Shown: one piece after another, positions 1 to 6,346 of the stretch
Layout of the letters: the number at the start of each line of letters is the position of its first letter
Position numbering within the stretch: the first letter of the stretch is position 1
Made by a program: the position numbers and the translations under genes
DNA from: Acidobacteriota bacterium
Lineage (GTDB): Bacteria > Acidobacteriota > Vicinamibacteria > Vicinamibacterales > Vicinamibacteraceae
Assembly (NCBI GenBank): GCA_023427865.1
Contig: JAEYZV010000099.1
Span: forward strand, 1 to 8,757
DNA: 8,757 bases
Reading direction: 5' to 3'
Notes under the pieces: generated by a model
Database searches by the model: none
Told to the model about the DNA's origin: nothing
Seen by the model: the letters and a program-made list of their open reading frames with translations, nothing else

Positions 1-25
1 CTCATGGACTTGCGACTCCGGTTCG

Positions 26-44
26 CGCCGGACCGCGTCCGGCG
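26..44. repeat. Palindrome (8-bp stem, 3-nt loop)
   Basis: An inverted repeat pairs CGCCGGAC (26-33) with GTCCGGCG (37-44) around the loop CGC. It lies at the left edge with no gene visible on its left side. It could be the terminator of a gene outside the window or an extragenic palindrome. No T-run follows on either strand, so a canonical intrinsic terminator is not supported. Confidence 0.5.
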
Positions 45-61
45 TCGCCGAGGGTGCAGGC

Positions 62-78
62 AGCCGCGCCTGCGGGCT
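62..78. repeat. Imperfect palindrome
   Basis: AGCCGC (62-67) pairs with GCGGGCT (72-78) around GCCT, with one bulged G. The sequence on both sides (GGC...TACAGCC) looks like a short extragenic palindromic element. It is one of three palindromes packed into the gene-free first 200 bases. Function unknown; copy number in the genome cannot be seen here. Confidence 0.4.
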
Positions 79-99
79 ACAGCCTATAACACGAGGAAG

Positions 100-173
100 G
101 AAGGACGAAGGACGAAGGACGAAGGACGGAGGAGGAAGGACGAAGGACGGAGGACGGAGGACGGAGGAGGGAC
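100..173. repeat. Heptanucleotide tandem array (GAAGGAC/GGAGGAC)
   Basis: About ten 7-bp units run head to tail. GAAGGAC occurs at 100, 107, 114, 121, 135 and 142; GGAGGAC at 149 and 156; degenerate GGAGGAG units at 128 and 163. The purine/pyrimidine strand bias is complete apart from the C in each unit. Both strands read through as low-complexity peptide (RPSSFVL-type on the minus strand), which I treat as non-coding. The array fills most of the space between the palindromes at 62-78 and 179-199, downstream of meaB. Such arrays probably vary in length by slippage. Confidence 0.9.
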
Positions 174-178
174 GGTAG

Positions 179-199
179 GGCGCGTTCCCCGAACGCGCC
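179..199. terminator. Perfect hairpin at the meaB stop codon, possible terminator
   Basis: GGCGCGTTC (179-187) and GAACGCGCC (191-199) form a 9-bp perfect stem with a 3-nt loop. The last base of the right arm is the third base of the meaB TAG stop codon (199-201, minus strand). In the meaB transcript the hairpin would follow the stop immediately. No U-tract follows (the next bases are CTACCGTCC), so it is either a factor-assisted terminator, a 3'-end stabiliser, or simply an extragenic palindrome. The element resembles the hairpin at 6326-6346. Confidence 0.55.
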
Positions 200-1197
200 T
201 ATGACGACTCGCTGCCGAATCGCGCGAGGAGCTCGCGTGCGGCGGCAAGCGGGCTCGTGCGCCACTGCGCAACTGCCGCCTCGAGCCCGGGCAGGTGCGC
301 CGCCACCGCCGGGTCGGACCTGAATGCCGCATCGAGCCCGGCGGCCACGAGTTCGCGCATCCACGCAAGGGCCTGTTCGCGACGACGACGCGCGAGATGA
401 CCGCCCGCGTCCATGTGCGCGCGATGCGCGAGCACGGTGTCCCAGATCGCCGGGATGCCCTCGCCCGTCAGCGCCGAGCAGGTGACCACGGGCGCCTGCC
501 AGCCGTCCGCAGGAACCGGGAACAGGTGCAGCGCGGCCGCGTACTCGGTCCGCGCCCGCTCGGCGAGCGACTGCATGTCGCCGTCGGCCTTGTTGACGGC
601 GACGGCGTCGACCATCTCGATGATGCCGCGCTTGATGCCCTGCAGCTGGTCGCCCGCACCGGGCAGCATCAGCAGCAGGAAGAAGTCCGTCATCGACCGT
701 ACCGCGGTCTCCGACTGCCCGACGCCGATGGTCTCGACAAGGACGGTGCCGAACCCTGCCGCCTCGCACAGCAGGATCGCCTCGCGCGTACGACGGGCCA
801 CGCCGCCGAGGAAGCCGCGGGATGGCGACGGACGGATGTACGCACGATCCTCCAGCGACAGCCGCTCCATGCGTGTCTTGTCGCCGAGGATGCTGCCCCC
901 CGAAATCGGGCTCGACGGGTCGACGCTGAGCACGGCGACCTTCTCTCCGCGATCGCGCACGAGGTGCATGCCGAGCACGTCGATGAACGTGCTCTTGCCG
1001 ACGCCGGGCACGCCGGTGATGCCGACGCGCCGCGCCCCGCCCGCATGCGGAAGGATGGCGTCGAGCACCGCCGCCGCCGCGTCGGCGTCGTCGGGCCGTT
1101 CACTCTCCATGAGCGTGATGGCGCGCGCGAGCAGCATGCGATCGCCACGCTGCACGCCGTCGACATAGGCTTCGACCGGCAGTCGCCGCCGCGTCAT
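199..1197 (-). CDS. meaB: MeaB/ArgK-type G3E GTPase, methylmalonyl-CoA mutase chaperone
   Basis: A 332-residue protein of the MeaB/ArgK (human MMAA) family, usual length about 320-340. It is a cytoplasmic GTPase that gates delivery of adenosylcobalamin to methylmalonyl-CoA mutase and protects the enzyme from inactivation. The motifs are complete: Walker A GVPGVGKST at 62-70; VDPSSPISGG followed by GDKTRM at 92-110; VETIGVGQSE at 154-163, the family's Mg/switch region; NKAD at 202-205 for guanine recognition; and SALTGEGI at 241-248. A C-terminal helical region for dimerisation follows from about 260. The ATG at 1197 is chosen because it overlaps the mutase stop as ATGA (4-nt overlap), which implies translational coupling, and because the residues before it are not family-like. 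It is the last gene of the operon. The family once carried the name ArgK (arginine transport kinase); the neighbouring mutase rules that reading out. Identification is firm. Confidence 0.96.
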   Translation of the reverse strand: MTRRRLPVEAYVDGVQRGDRMLLARAITLMESERPDDADAAAAVLDAILPHAGGARRVGITGVPGVGKSTFIDVLGMHLVRDRGEKVAVLSVDPSSPISGGSILGDKTRMERLSLEDRAYIRPSPSRGFLGGVARRTREAILLCEAAGFGTVLVETIGVGQSETAVRSMTDFFLLLMLPGAGDQLQGIKRGIIEMVDAVAVNKADGDMQSLAERARTEYAAALHLFPVPADGWQAPVVTCSALTGEGIPAIWDTVLAHRAHMDAGGHLARRRREQALAWMRELVAAGLDAAFRSDPAVAAHLPGLEAAVAQWRTSPLAAARELLARFGSESS

Positions 1198-4100
1198 GCC
1201 GCGCGCGTCGTCCCGAGCGCCTCGAGGATCTGCTGCGCGCACACCGGAATCACGCTGCCTGGACCGAACACCGCCGTCACGCCCGCCTCCTGCAGGAAGG
1301 CATGGTCCTGCGGCGGAATCACGCCGCCCACGATCACGAGCACGTCACCGCGCCCGAGCCGTGCGAGCTCCGCGATCACCGCGGGCACGAGCGTCTTGTG
1401 CCCACCGGCAAGGCTCGAGACACCGAGCACGTGGACGTCGTTGTCGACGGCCATGCGCGCCGCTTCGTCGGGCGTCTGGAACAACGGGCCGACATCGACG
1501 TCGAACCCGAGATCGGCAAACGCCGTCGCAATCACCTTCGAGCCGCGATCGTGGCCATCCTGTCCGAGCTTGGCCACGAGGATGCGCGGGCGCCGGCCCT
1601 CGTCTGCCGCAAAGCGCTCGGCCATCTGCCGCGCCCGCTGGAACTCCGGGTCCCGCTCGTTCTCGGAGGAGTACACACCGGAGATGGTACGACCGACTGC
1701 CTGGTAGCGCCCGAACGCCTTCTCCAGCGCGTCGGAGATCTCGCCGAGCGTTGCACGCGCCCGGGCCGCGTCGACGGCAATCGCCAGGAGGTTCCCGTGG
1801 CGGTCGGCAGCCGCTCGCGTGAGCGCCTCCAGCGCCTGCCGTGCCGCGGCCTCGTCGCGCGACGCCCGCACGTCCGACAGCCGACGCACCTGCGCCTCCC
1901 GCACCGCGGCGTTGTCGACCTCCAGCAGCTCGAGAGGCGGCTCGTCGGCGCGCGTGTACGCGTTGACGCCGACGATCACCTCGCGTCCGGAGTCGATGCG
2001 TGCCTGTCGCCGCGCCGCCGCTTCCTCGATCCGCATCTTCGGCAGGCCCGTGTCGATCGCCCTGGCCATCCCCCCGAGGCCCTCGACCTCCTGGATGTGG
2101 TGCCAGGCCTTGTGCATCAACTCGTGCGTCAGGCGCTCGACGTAGTAGCTCCCTCCCCACGGATCGACCGCCCGCGTGATGCCGGTCTCCTCCTGCAGGT
2201 AGATCTGCGTGTCGCGCGCGATGCGCGCCGAGAAGTCGCTGGGCAGCGCAATCGCCTCGTCGAGCGCATTGGTGTGCAGCGACTGCGTGCCGCCGAGCAC
2301 CGCCGCAAGCGCCTCCACGCAGGTGCGGGTGACGTTGTTGAACGCGTCCTGTGCCGTGAGGCTCCATCCCGACGTCTGCGAGTGCGCCCGCAGCGCCATC
2401 GACTTCGGGTCCTTCGGTTCGAAGCGCTTCACGAGCATCGCCCAGAGCACGCGCGCGGCGCGCAGCTTGGCGATCTCCATGAAGTGGTTCATGCCGATGC
2501 CCCAGAAGAAGCTGAGGCGCGGCGCGAAGCTGTCGATGTCGAGGCCGGCCGCGATGCCCGTGCGGATGTACTCGAGGCCGTCGGCCAGCGTGTACGCGAG
2601 CTCGATGTCGGCCGTCGCCCCCGCCTCCTGCATGTGATACCCACTGATCGAGATGCCGTTGAAGCGCGGCATCCGCTCGGCGCAGTAGCGGAAGATCTCG
2701 CCGACGATCCGCATCGACGCCGCCGGCGGGTAGATGTAGGTGTTGCGGACCATGAACTCCTTGAGGATGTCGTTCTGGATCGTGCCGGTGAGCTGCTCCG
2801 GCCGGACGCCCTGCTCCTCGGCCGCGACGATGAAGAACGCCATGATCGGAAGCACGGCCCCGTTCATGGTCATGGACACCGACATCCGCTCGAGCGGGAT
2901 CCGATCGAAGAGGATCTTCATGTCCTCGACCGTGTCGATCGCCACACCCGCCTTGCCCACGTCGCCGACGACGCGCGGGTTGTCGGAGTCGTACCCGCGG
3001 TGCGTCGCGAGGTCGAACGCGACAGACAGCCCCTTCTGGCCCGCCGCGAGGTTGCGCCGGTAGAACGCGTTGGACTCCTCCGCCGTCGAGAATCCTGCGT
3101 ACTGCCGGATCGTCCACGGCTGCAACGCGTACATCGTGGCGTAGGGACCGCGCAGGAACGGCGGCAGGCCGGCCGCGTACTCGAGGTGCTCGAGCCCCTC
3201 CAGATCCTCGTGCGTGTAGTACGCCTTCAGCGGGATCTGTTCAGGCGTCATCCTGGGCCGGGGCGATGGCCGCCGGGCATCGCCCCGTGCAGGGCCTGCC
3301 TGAGCACCCGACCGGTAATCGACGTGCGAGAAGTCCGGCCGTGTGCCCGTCGCGTCATCCCGGGGCGAGCTCGCCGCCACTTCCGCAGCATGCGGATCCG
3401 GCAGCTGCTCGGCGATCAGTCCTGCGGCGATCGCCGCCGCGTACCCGCCCACCGCTTCGATGCGCTGGAACGACGCCCAGGCCTCGCGCGCCAGTCCGTC
3501 GGTCAGGCGCTCGACGTAGTACGAGCCGCCGCCCGGGTCGGCGACGACGTCGAGGTGCGCCTCCTCGACGAGGATGCGCTGCACGTTGATCGCGAGATGC
3601 GGATCGAACCCGTGCGGTTCGACCAGCACCGTGTCGGCGCCGCCGATGGCCGCCGACATCGCTTCCGTCGTGGACCTGAGCAGGTTCCTGTGCGGGTCCG
3701 ACCCGCTCTTGTTGGCGCGCGCCGTACGGACGTGGATCCGCACCGCCGCAATGCCGGGCCCTGACGGCTGCAGGGCACCGAGGGCCGTCGCCCAGAGCAG
3801 CCGCACGGCGCGCAGCTTCGCGATCTCGATGAAGTACGCCGACCCCACCGCGAACACGAACTCGATGCCGCCTGCCGACGCCTTCACGACCGGGCTCGGA
3901 GAGCTGGCCCTACCGTGTCCGACCGGGTCAACCCCGACGAGGCGATCGACGCCCGCCGCGATCGCCCAGGCGATCTGCTGCACGGCGGTCGCGCCAGCGT
4001 CGTGCCACAGGTCGGCGCGCACGGCGTCGGCTGGCCACGCTGGTGCCTCGGTGATCTGCCATGGCCGCGCGTCGCCACGCACGAATGGGGGCTCGCCCGG

Positions 4101-4310
4101 CACCGCTCTGGTCTGCGCCTCGATTCCAACGAGGTCTTCGCTCCGGTAGAACGGCCGGACCGGCACCCCGTCCTCGGTCTGCCACACGAGCCGCCCCTCG
4201 TAGTCGGCGCCTTTCAGGTCACGCCGCACCAGGGCGTCCCATTCCGCGGTCGACACAGGCGGAAACGACTCGCGCAGCGTCAACGGAGCGCCGTCCGGGA
4301 GATCAGCCAT
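1194..4310 (-). CDS. mutB: Single-chain methylmalonyl-CoA mutase: shortened MutA-like domain fused to MutB
   Basis: A 1038-residue adenosylcobalamin enzyme interconverting (R)-methylmalonyl-CoA and succinyl-CoA. Residues 1 to about 312 are MutA-like: the small-subunit N-terminus (FPPVSTAEW, DLKGADY, RPFY near 52-55), then a reduced barrel with GSAYFIEIAKLRA (156-168) and DPGGGSYYVERLT (258-270). A low-complexity linker follows, including PDFS (325-328), which resembles a normal MutB N-terminus. Residues from about 355 are a full MutB: TMY with Tyr394, RNTYIYPP with Arg522, SGYHMQEAG with His559, matching Tyr89, Arg207 and His244 of the Propionibacterium large subunit by motif. The C-terminal B12 domain (from about 909) has DxHxxG (Asp918, axial ligand His920, Gly923), SxL (965-967) and GG (995-996). 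The start at 4310 has AGGAGG six bases upstream; an upstream in-frame ATG (4346) lies inside mce and is less likely. MutA and MutB are normally separate chains of roughly 620 and 720 residues. It is not IcmF, since no G-domain lies inside and the B12 domain is C-terminal. Confidence 0.93.
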   Translation of the reverse strand: MADLPDGAPLTLRESFPPVSTAEWDALVRRDLKGADYEGRLVWQTEDGVPVRPFYRSEDLVGIEAQTRAVPGEPPFVRGDARPWQITEAPAWPADAVRADLWHDAGATAVQQIAWAIAAGVDRLVGVDPVGHGRASSPSPVVKASAGGIEFVFAVGSAYFIEIAKLRAVRLLWATALGALQPSGPGIAAVRIHVRTARANKSGSDPHRNLLRSTTEAMSAAIGGADTVLVEPHGFDPHLAINVQRILVEEAHLDVVADPGGGSYYVERLTDGLAREAWASFQRIEAVGGYAAAIAAGLIAEQLPDPHAAEVAASSPRDDATGTRPDFSHVDYRSGAQAGPARGDARRPSPRPRMTPEQIPLKAYYTHEDLEGLEHLEYAAGLPPFLRGPYATMYALQPWTIRQYAGFSTAEESNAFYRRNLAAGQKGLSVAFDLATHRGYDSDNPRVVGDVGKAGVAIDTVEDMKILFDRIPLERMSVSMTMNGAVLPIMAFFIVAAEEQGVRPEQLTGTIQNDILKEFMVRNTYIYPPAASMRIVGEIFRYCAERMPRFNGISISGYHMQEAGATADIELAYTLADGLEYIRTGIAAGLDIDSFAPRLSFFWGIGMNHFMEIAKLRAARVLWAMLVKRFEPKDPKSMALRAHSQTSGWSLTAQDAFNNVTRTCVEALAAVLGGTQSLHTNALDEAIALPSDFSARIARDTQIYLQEETGITRAVDPWGGSYYVERLTHELMHKAWHHIQEVEGLGGMARAIDTGLPKMRIEEAAARRQARIDSGREVIVGVNAYTRADEPPLELLEVDNAAVREAQVRRLSDVRASRDEAAARQALEALTRAAADRHGNLLAIAVDAARARATLGEISDALEKAFGRYQAVGRTISGVYSSENERDPEFQRARQMAERFAADEGRRPRILVAKLGQDGHDRGSKVIATAFADLGFDVDVGPLFQTPDEAARMAVDNDVHVLGVSSLAGGHKTLVPAVIAELARLGRGDVLVIVGGVIPPQDHAFLQEAGVTAVFGPGSVIPVCAQQILEALGTTRAA

Positions 4311-4773
4311 CACGGCCCTCCTGCACGACCTCGAGGATGTAGCCAAACGACGCCGTCTGCGTCGTCTTCGGGTGGACGAAGAACACGGTCGTTCCGCGCG
4401 AGCCCTTGCGGGGCGCGGCGTCGATGATCCGGAACCCTCTCGCCTTCATGGCGTCGAACGCGACCCGGATGTCGCCGACGCGCAGCGCGACGTGCGCCAG
4501 TCCGCCACGGCCGCCGTTCTTCTCGATCTGCCTGGCGACGGGCGATTCCGGCGTGAGTGGCTCCAGCAATTGCACGAGATTCGGGCCATTGCCGACCCGC
4601 AGCAGCACCTCACGCACCTGATCGGTGCCATGCACGTCCTCACGATGGATCTCGGTGAAGCCGAGCGCCGCATACGCCTGCACGTGGGCCTCGAGCTCGC
4701 CGGGCGGCACCGCAACGGCCACGTGATCGAAGCAGATGAAACCGGGAACCTGCGTCGCCATGTCCTGCATCAT
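4303..4773 (-). CDS. mce: Methylmalonyl-CoA epimerase (VOC superfamily)
   Basis: A 156-residue vicinal-oxygen-chelate protein that epimerises (S)- and (R)-methylmalonyl-CoA and so supplies the mutase. Two beta-alpha-beta modules are visible: FDHVAVAV at the start and GLAHVALRV at 91-99. The expected metal ligands are present: His17, Gln68 (LVQLLEP), His94 and Glu148 (YILEVVQ). Their spacing is close to His12/Gln65/His91/Glu141 of the Propionibacterium enzyme. The start is uncertain: ATGs at 4773, 4770 and 4761 are all plausible and none has a well-placed ribosome-binding site; 4773 is used here. An extension back to 4908 is open but reads as unconserved sequence. It is first in the operon; its last codons contain the mutase ribosome-binding site, and its stop (4303-4305) lies inside the mutase gene, an 8-nt overlap. 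A different VOC enzyme is conceivable on sequence alone, but the context makes epimerase very likely. Confidence 0.93.
   Translation of the reverse strand: MMQDMATQVPGFICFDHVAVAVPPGELEAHVQAYAALGFTEIHREDVHGTDQVREVLLRVGNGPNLVQLLEPLTPESPVARQIEKNGGRGGLAHVALRVGDIRVAFDAMKARGFRIIDAAPRKGSRGTTVFFVHPKTTQTASFGYILEVVQEGRDG
4317..4322 (-). promoter_or_regulatory. Ribosome-binding site of the mutase gene, inside mce
   Basis: The minus strand reads AGGAGG here, six bases before the ATG at 4310. The site is within the last codons of the epimerase gene (Gln-Glu-Gly), so mutase initiation probably depends on ribosomes finishing mce. This site decides the start at 4310 over the upstream in-frame ATG at 4346. 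Confidence 0.85.
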
Positions 4774-5060
4774 TCGAGGAGTCGCCCCATGAGATCGGTT
4801 GTCGTGGGCATCGGTCGCCGATAAGCGTATCGCCTCCCGGCCACACCGCTGCAGCCCTGAGACGACTTCAGTCCAGTTCAGTGACGTTCCGCCGTCCGGC
4901 ACGACCATCCACCGTCACCACACATTGCGACGCTGCCCGACGCTCGACCGCCTGCCTCGTGTGCGTTCGGTGGCGGCGCGGCGTTGTTGTGAGCACAGGC
5001 ACATGCACGTTCCCGGGCCGCTCGTGTCGCGGGGACGCACACACGTCACAGGAGGAGTTC
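4774..5060. promoter_or_regulatory. Divergent intergenic region between mce and the subtilase gene
   Basis: This 287-bp stretch separates the minus-strand methylmalonyl operon from the plus-strand subtilase and must hold both promoters. A small palindrome, CGATA-AGCG-TATCG (4819-4832), sits about 46-59 bases upstream of the mce start. Read on the minus strand it contains TTATC, which could be part of a -10 element or an operator. I could not find a convincing -35/-10 pair for either gene. ORFs through the region on both strands have no recognisable content. Confidence 0.4.
5050..5055 (+). promoter_or_regulatory. Ribosome-binding site of the subtilase gene
   Basis: AGGAGG lies five bases before the ATG at 5061, an ideal Shine-Dalgarno placement. 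It fixes the start there and excludes the in-frame ATG at 4881, whose additional 60 residues are Arg- and Cys-rich and unlike a protease propeptide or a signal peptide. Confidence 0.9.
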
Positions 5061-6236
5061 ATGAAGGAGAAGTACGTCATCCTGCGTGAATCGTCGCGTC
5101 CCCGCGGACCGATGGCCGGACCGGCCGGAGGCACCAGTACCGAGGTCGGGCTCCAGGTCGAAGTGGACGAGCTCGAGCGTCGGGCCAGCCGCGCCCTGGC
5201 TGCACGGAAAGACGTCAGGGCCGTGGCGCCCGTGATCCCGATGCGACTCATCACGCCGGTGCCGAGACCCGAGGACGCCGACGCGGCGGCCGGCGGCACG
5301 GCATGGGGCATCTCGGCCGTGAAAGCCGACCTGTCGCCGTTCGATGGATCGGACGTGGTCGTGGCCGTGCTCGACACGGGCATCGCCAACCAGCACCCGG
5401 CCTTTGCAGGCGTCACGATCGTCGAGCAGGACTTCACCGGCGAGGGCAACGGCGATACGCACGGGCACGGCACCCATTGCGCCGGCACCATCTTCGGCCG
5501 CGACGTGGACGGCACGCGCATCGGCGTCGCACGCGGCGTCAAGAAGGCGCTCATCGGCAAGGTGCTCGGCGACAACGGCGGCGGCAGCGACTCGATCGTG
5601 CAGGCGATCAACTGGGCCGTCGAGGAAGGCGCCAACGTGATCTCGATGTCGCTCGGCATCGACTTCCCGGGCTTCGTCGACTTCCTGATCGGCCAGCGCG
5701 GGCTGCCGACCGATCTCGCCACGACGATCGCCCTCGAGGGCTACCGCCAGAACGTGCTGCTCTTCGAACGGCTCGCATCGCTCATCCGCGCACGCGAGGC
5801 GTTCGGCGAGACGACGCTCATCGTGGCCGCGGCAGGCAACGAGAGCCGCCGCGACGAGAATGCGGACTTCGAGATCGCCTGCAGTCCGCCGGCGGTTTCG
5901 GAAGGGCTGATATCGGTGGCAGCCCTGGGCCAGAGCGGCAGCAAGTTCGCCGTGGCGTCGTTCAGCAACACGAACGTGCTCGTGTCGGGTCCGGGTGTCG
6001 GCATCCAGTCGGCGCGCCACACGGGCGGCCTCGTCGCCATGAGTGGCACCAGCATGGCCACGCCGCACGTCGCGGGTGTCGCCGCGCTGTGGATGCAGCG
6101 CCTGGCACAGGACGGCCCCGTGCCCGGTTCGCTGCTGAAGGCCAACGTCATCGCGTCGGGCACGAAGGCCGACATCATCGGGAGCTTCGACGTCGCCGAC
6201 GTGGGATCCGGGATGGTGCAGTCGCCGCTCGCGTAG
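5061..6236 (+). CDS. Signal-less subtilase (S8 family serine peptidase)
   Basis: A 391-residue serine endopeptidase with the complete S8 set: Asp105 in VAVLDTG, His136 in HGHGTHCAG, oxyanion-hole Asn260 in AAAGN, and Ser331 in SGTSMATPHVAG. Residues 28-66 (ending DVRAVAPVIPMRLI) resemble a short I9-type propeptide. No signal peptide, lipobox or membrane segment precedes it (the N-terminus is MKEKYVILRESSRPRG), so the protein is predicted to stay in the cytoplasm or leave by an unusual route. Between ISMSLG (194-199) and the beta strand before Asn260 lies an insert of about 45-50 residues (roughly 200-250), starting DFPGFVDF and containing a predicted helix, longer than in subtilisin. The catalytic domain runs almost to the C-terminus and there is no extra C-terminal domain. 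It stands alone, divergent from the methylmalonyl operon and convergent with the oxidoreductase. Substrate and role are unknown; candidates are intracellular turnover, stress proteolysis or processing of a peptide product. Confidence 0.92.
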   Translation: MKEKYVILRESSRPRGPMAGPAGGTSTEVGLQVEVDELERRASRALAARKDVRAVAPVIPMRLITPVPRPEDADAAAGGTAWGISAVKADLSPFDGSDVVVAVLDTGIANQHPAFAGVTIVEQDFTGEGNGDTHGHGTHCAGTIFGRDVDGTRIGVARGVKKALIGKVLGDNGGGSDSIVQAINWAVEEGANVISMSLGIDFPGFVDFLIGQRGLPTDLATTIALEGYRQNVLLFERLASLIRAREAFGETTLIVAAAGNESRRDENADFEIACSPPAVSEGLISVAALGQSGSKFAVASFSNTNVLVSGPGVGIQSARHTGGLVAMSGTSMATPHVAGVAALWMQRLAQDGPVPGSLLKANVIASGTKADIIGSFDVADVGSGMVQSPLA

Positions 6237-6241
6237 TCCGG

Positions 6242-6337
6242 CTCGTGGCAGACGGCCCGCGGGCCCTCGTGGCAGAGGGCCCGCTGGGGCTCGTGGCAGG
6301 CGGCCCGCTGGGCCTCGTGGCGGACGGCCCGCTGGGA
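6242..6337. repeat. 24-bp tandem repeat, four copies
   Basis: Units start at 6242, 6266, 6290 and 6314, exactly 24 bp apart, each beginning CTCGTGGC and followed by a GGCCCGC-type core. The first unit contains the self-complementary 12-mer GGCCCGCGGGCC (6254-6265). The period is a multiple of three, so one plus-strand frame reads as an LVADGPLG-like octapeptide repeat. That frame differs from the subtilase frame and starts after its stop, so I regard it as non-coding. The repeat fills the space between two convergent genes and runs into the hairpin at 6326-6346. Confidence 0.9.
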
Positions 6338-6346
6338 CAGCGGGCC
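6326..6346. terminator. Perfect hairpin between convergent genes, possible bidirectional terminator
   Basis: GGCCCGCTG (6326-6334) and CAGCGGGCC (6338-6346) form a 9-bp perfect stem with loop GGA. Its right edge is the last base of the TAG stop of the oxidoreductase gene (6346-6348, minus strand). It would end or protect transcripts from both sides, but no U-tract follows in either direction. Its left arm belongs to the fourth 24-bp repeat unit, so the tandem repeat may have grown from this palindrome. Confidence 0.55.

Noticed and set aside
4..204. A 66-codon plus-strand ORF and minus-strand ORFs through the heptamer array
   Set aside because: Translations are low-complexity products of the 7-bp repeat (such as RRTKDEG and RPSSFVL runs), with no ribosome-binding site or domain.
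1345..3117. A 590-codon minus-strand ORF in another frame of the mutase gene
   Set aside because: Out of frame with the MutB motifs; composition is Arg/Gly/Ala-rich shadow coding.
1302..3764. An 820-codon plus-strand ORF opposite the mutase gene, and a 470-codon one at 295-1707
   Set aside because: Both are antisense to genes with clear family motifs; their translations are Arg/His/Asp-rich with no recognisable domain, as expected from third-position GC bias.
1194..4310. Reading the mutase as IcmF (fused isobutyryl-CoA mutase)
   Set aside because: IcmF has an N-terminal B12 domain and an internal MeaB-like G-domain. Here there is no Walker A motif in the chain, the B12 domain is C-terminal, and MeaB is a separate gene.
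4881..5060. An N-terminal extension of the subtilase with several Cys residues that might be a signal or lipoprotein leader
   Set aside because: No hydrophobic core or lipobox is visible, and the AGGAGG at 5050-5055 points to the ATG at 5061.
6242..6346. CRISPR array
   Set aside because: The units are directly adjacent without spacers and no cas genes are near.
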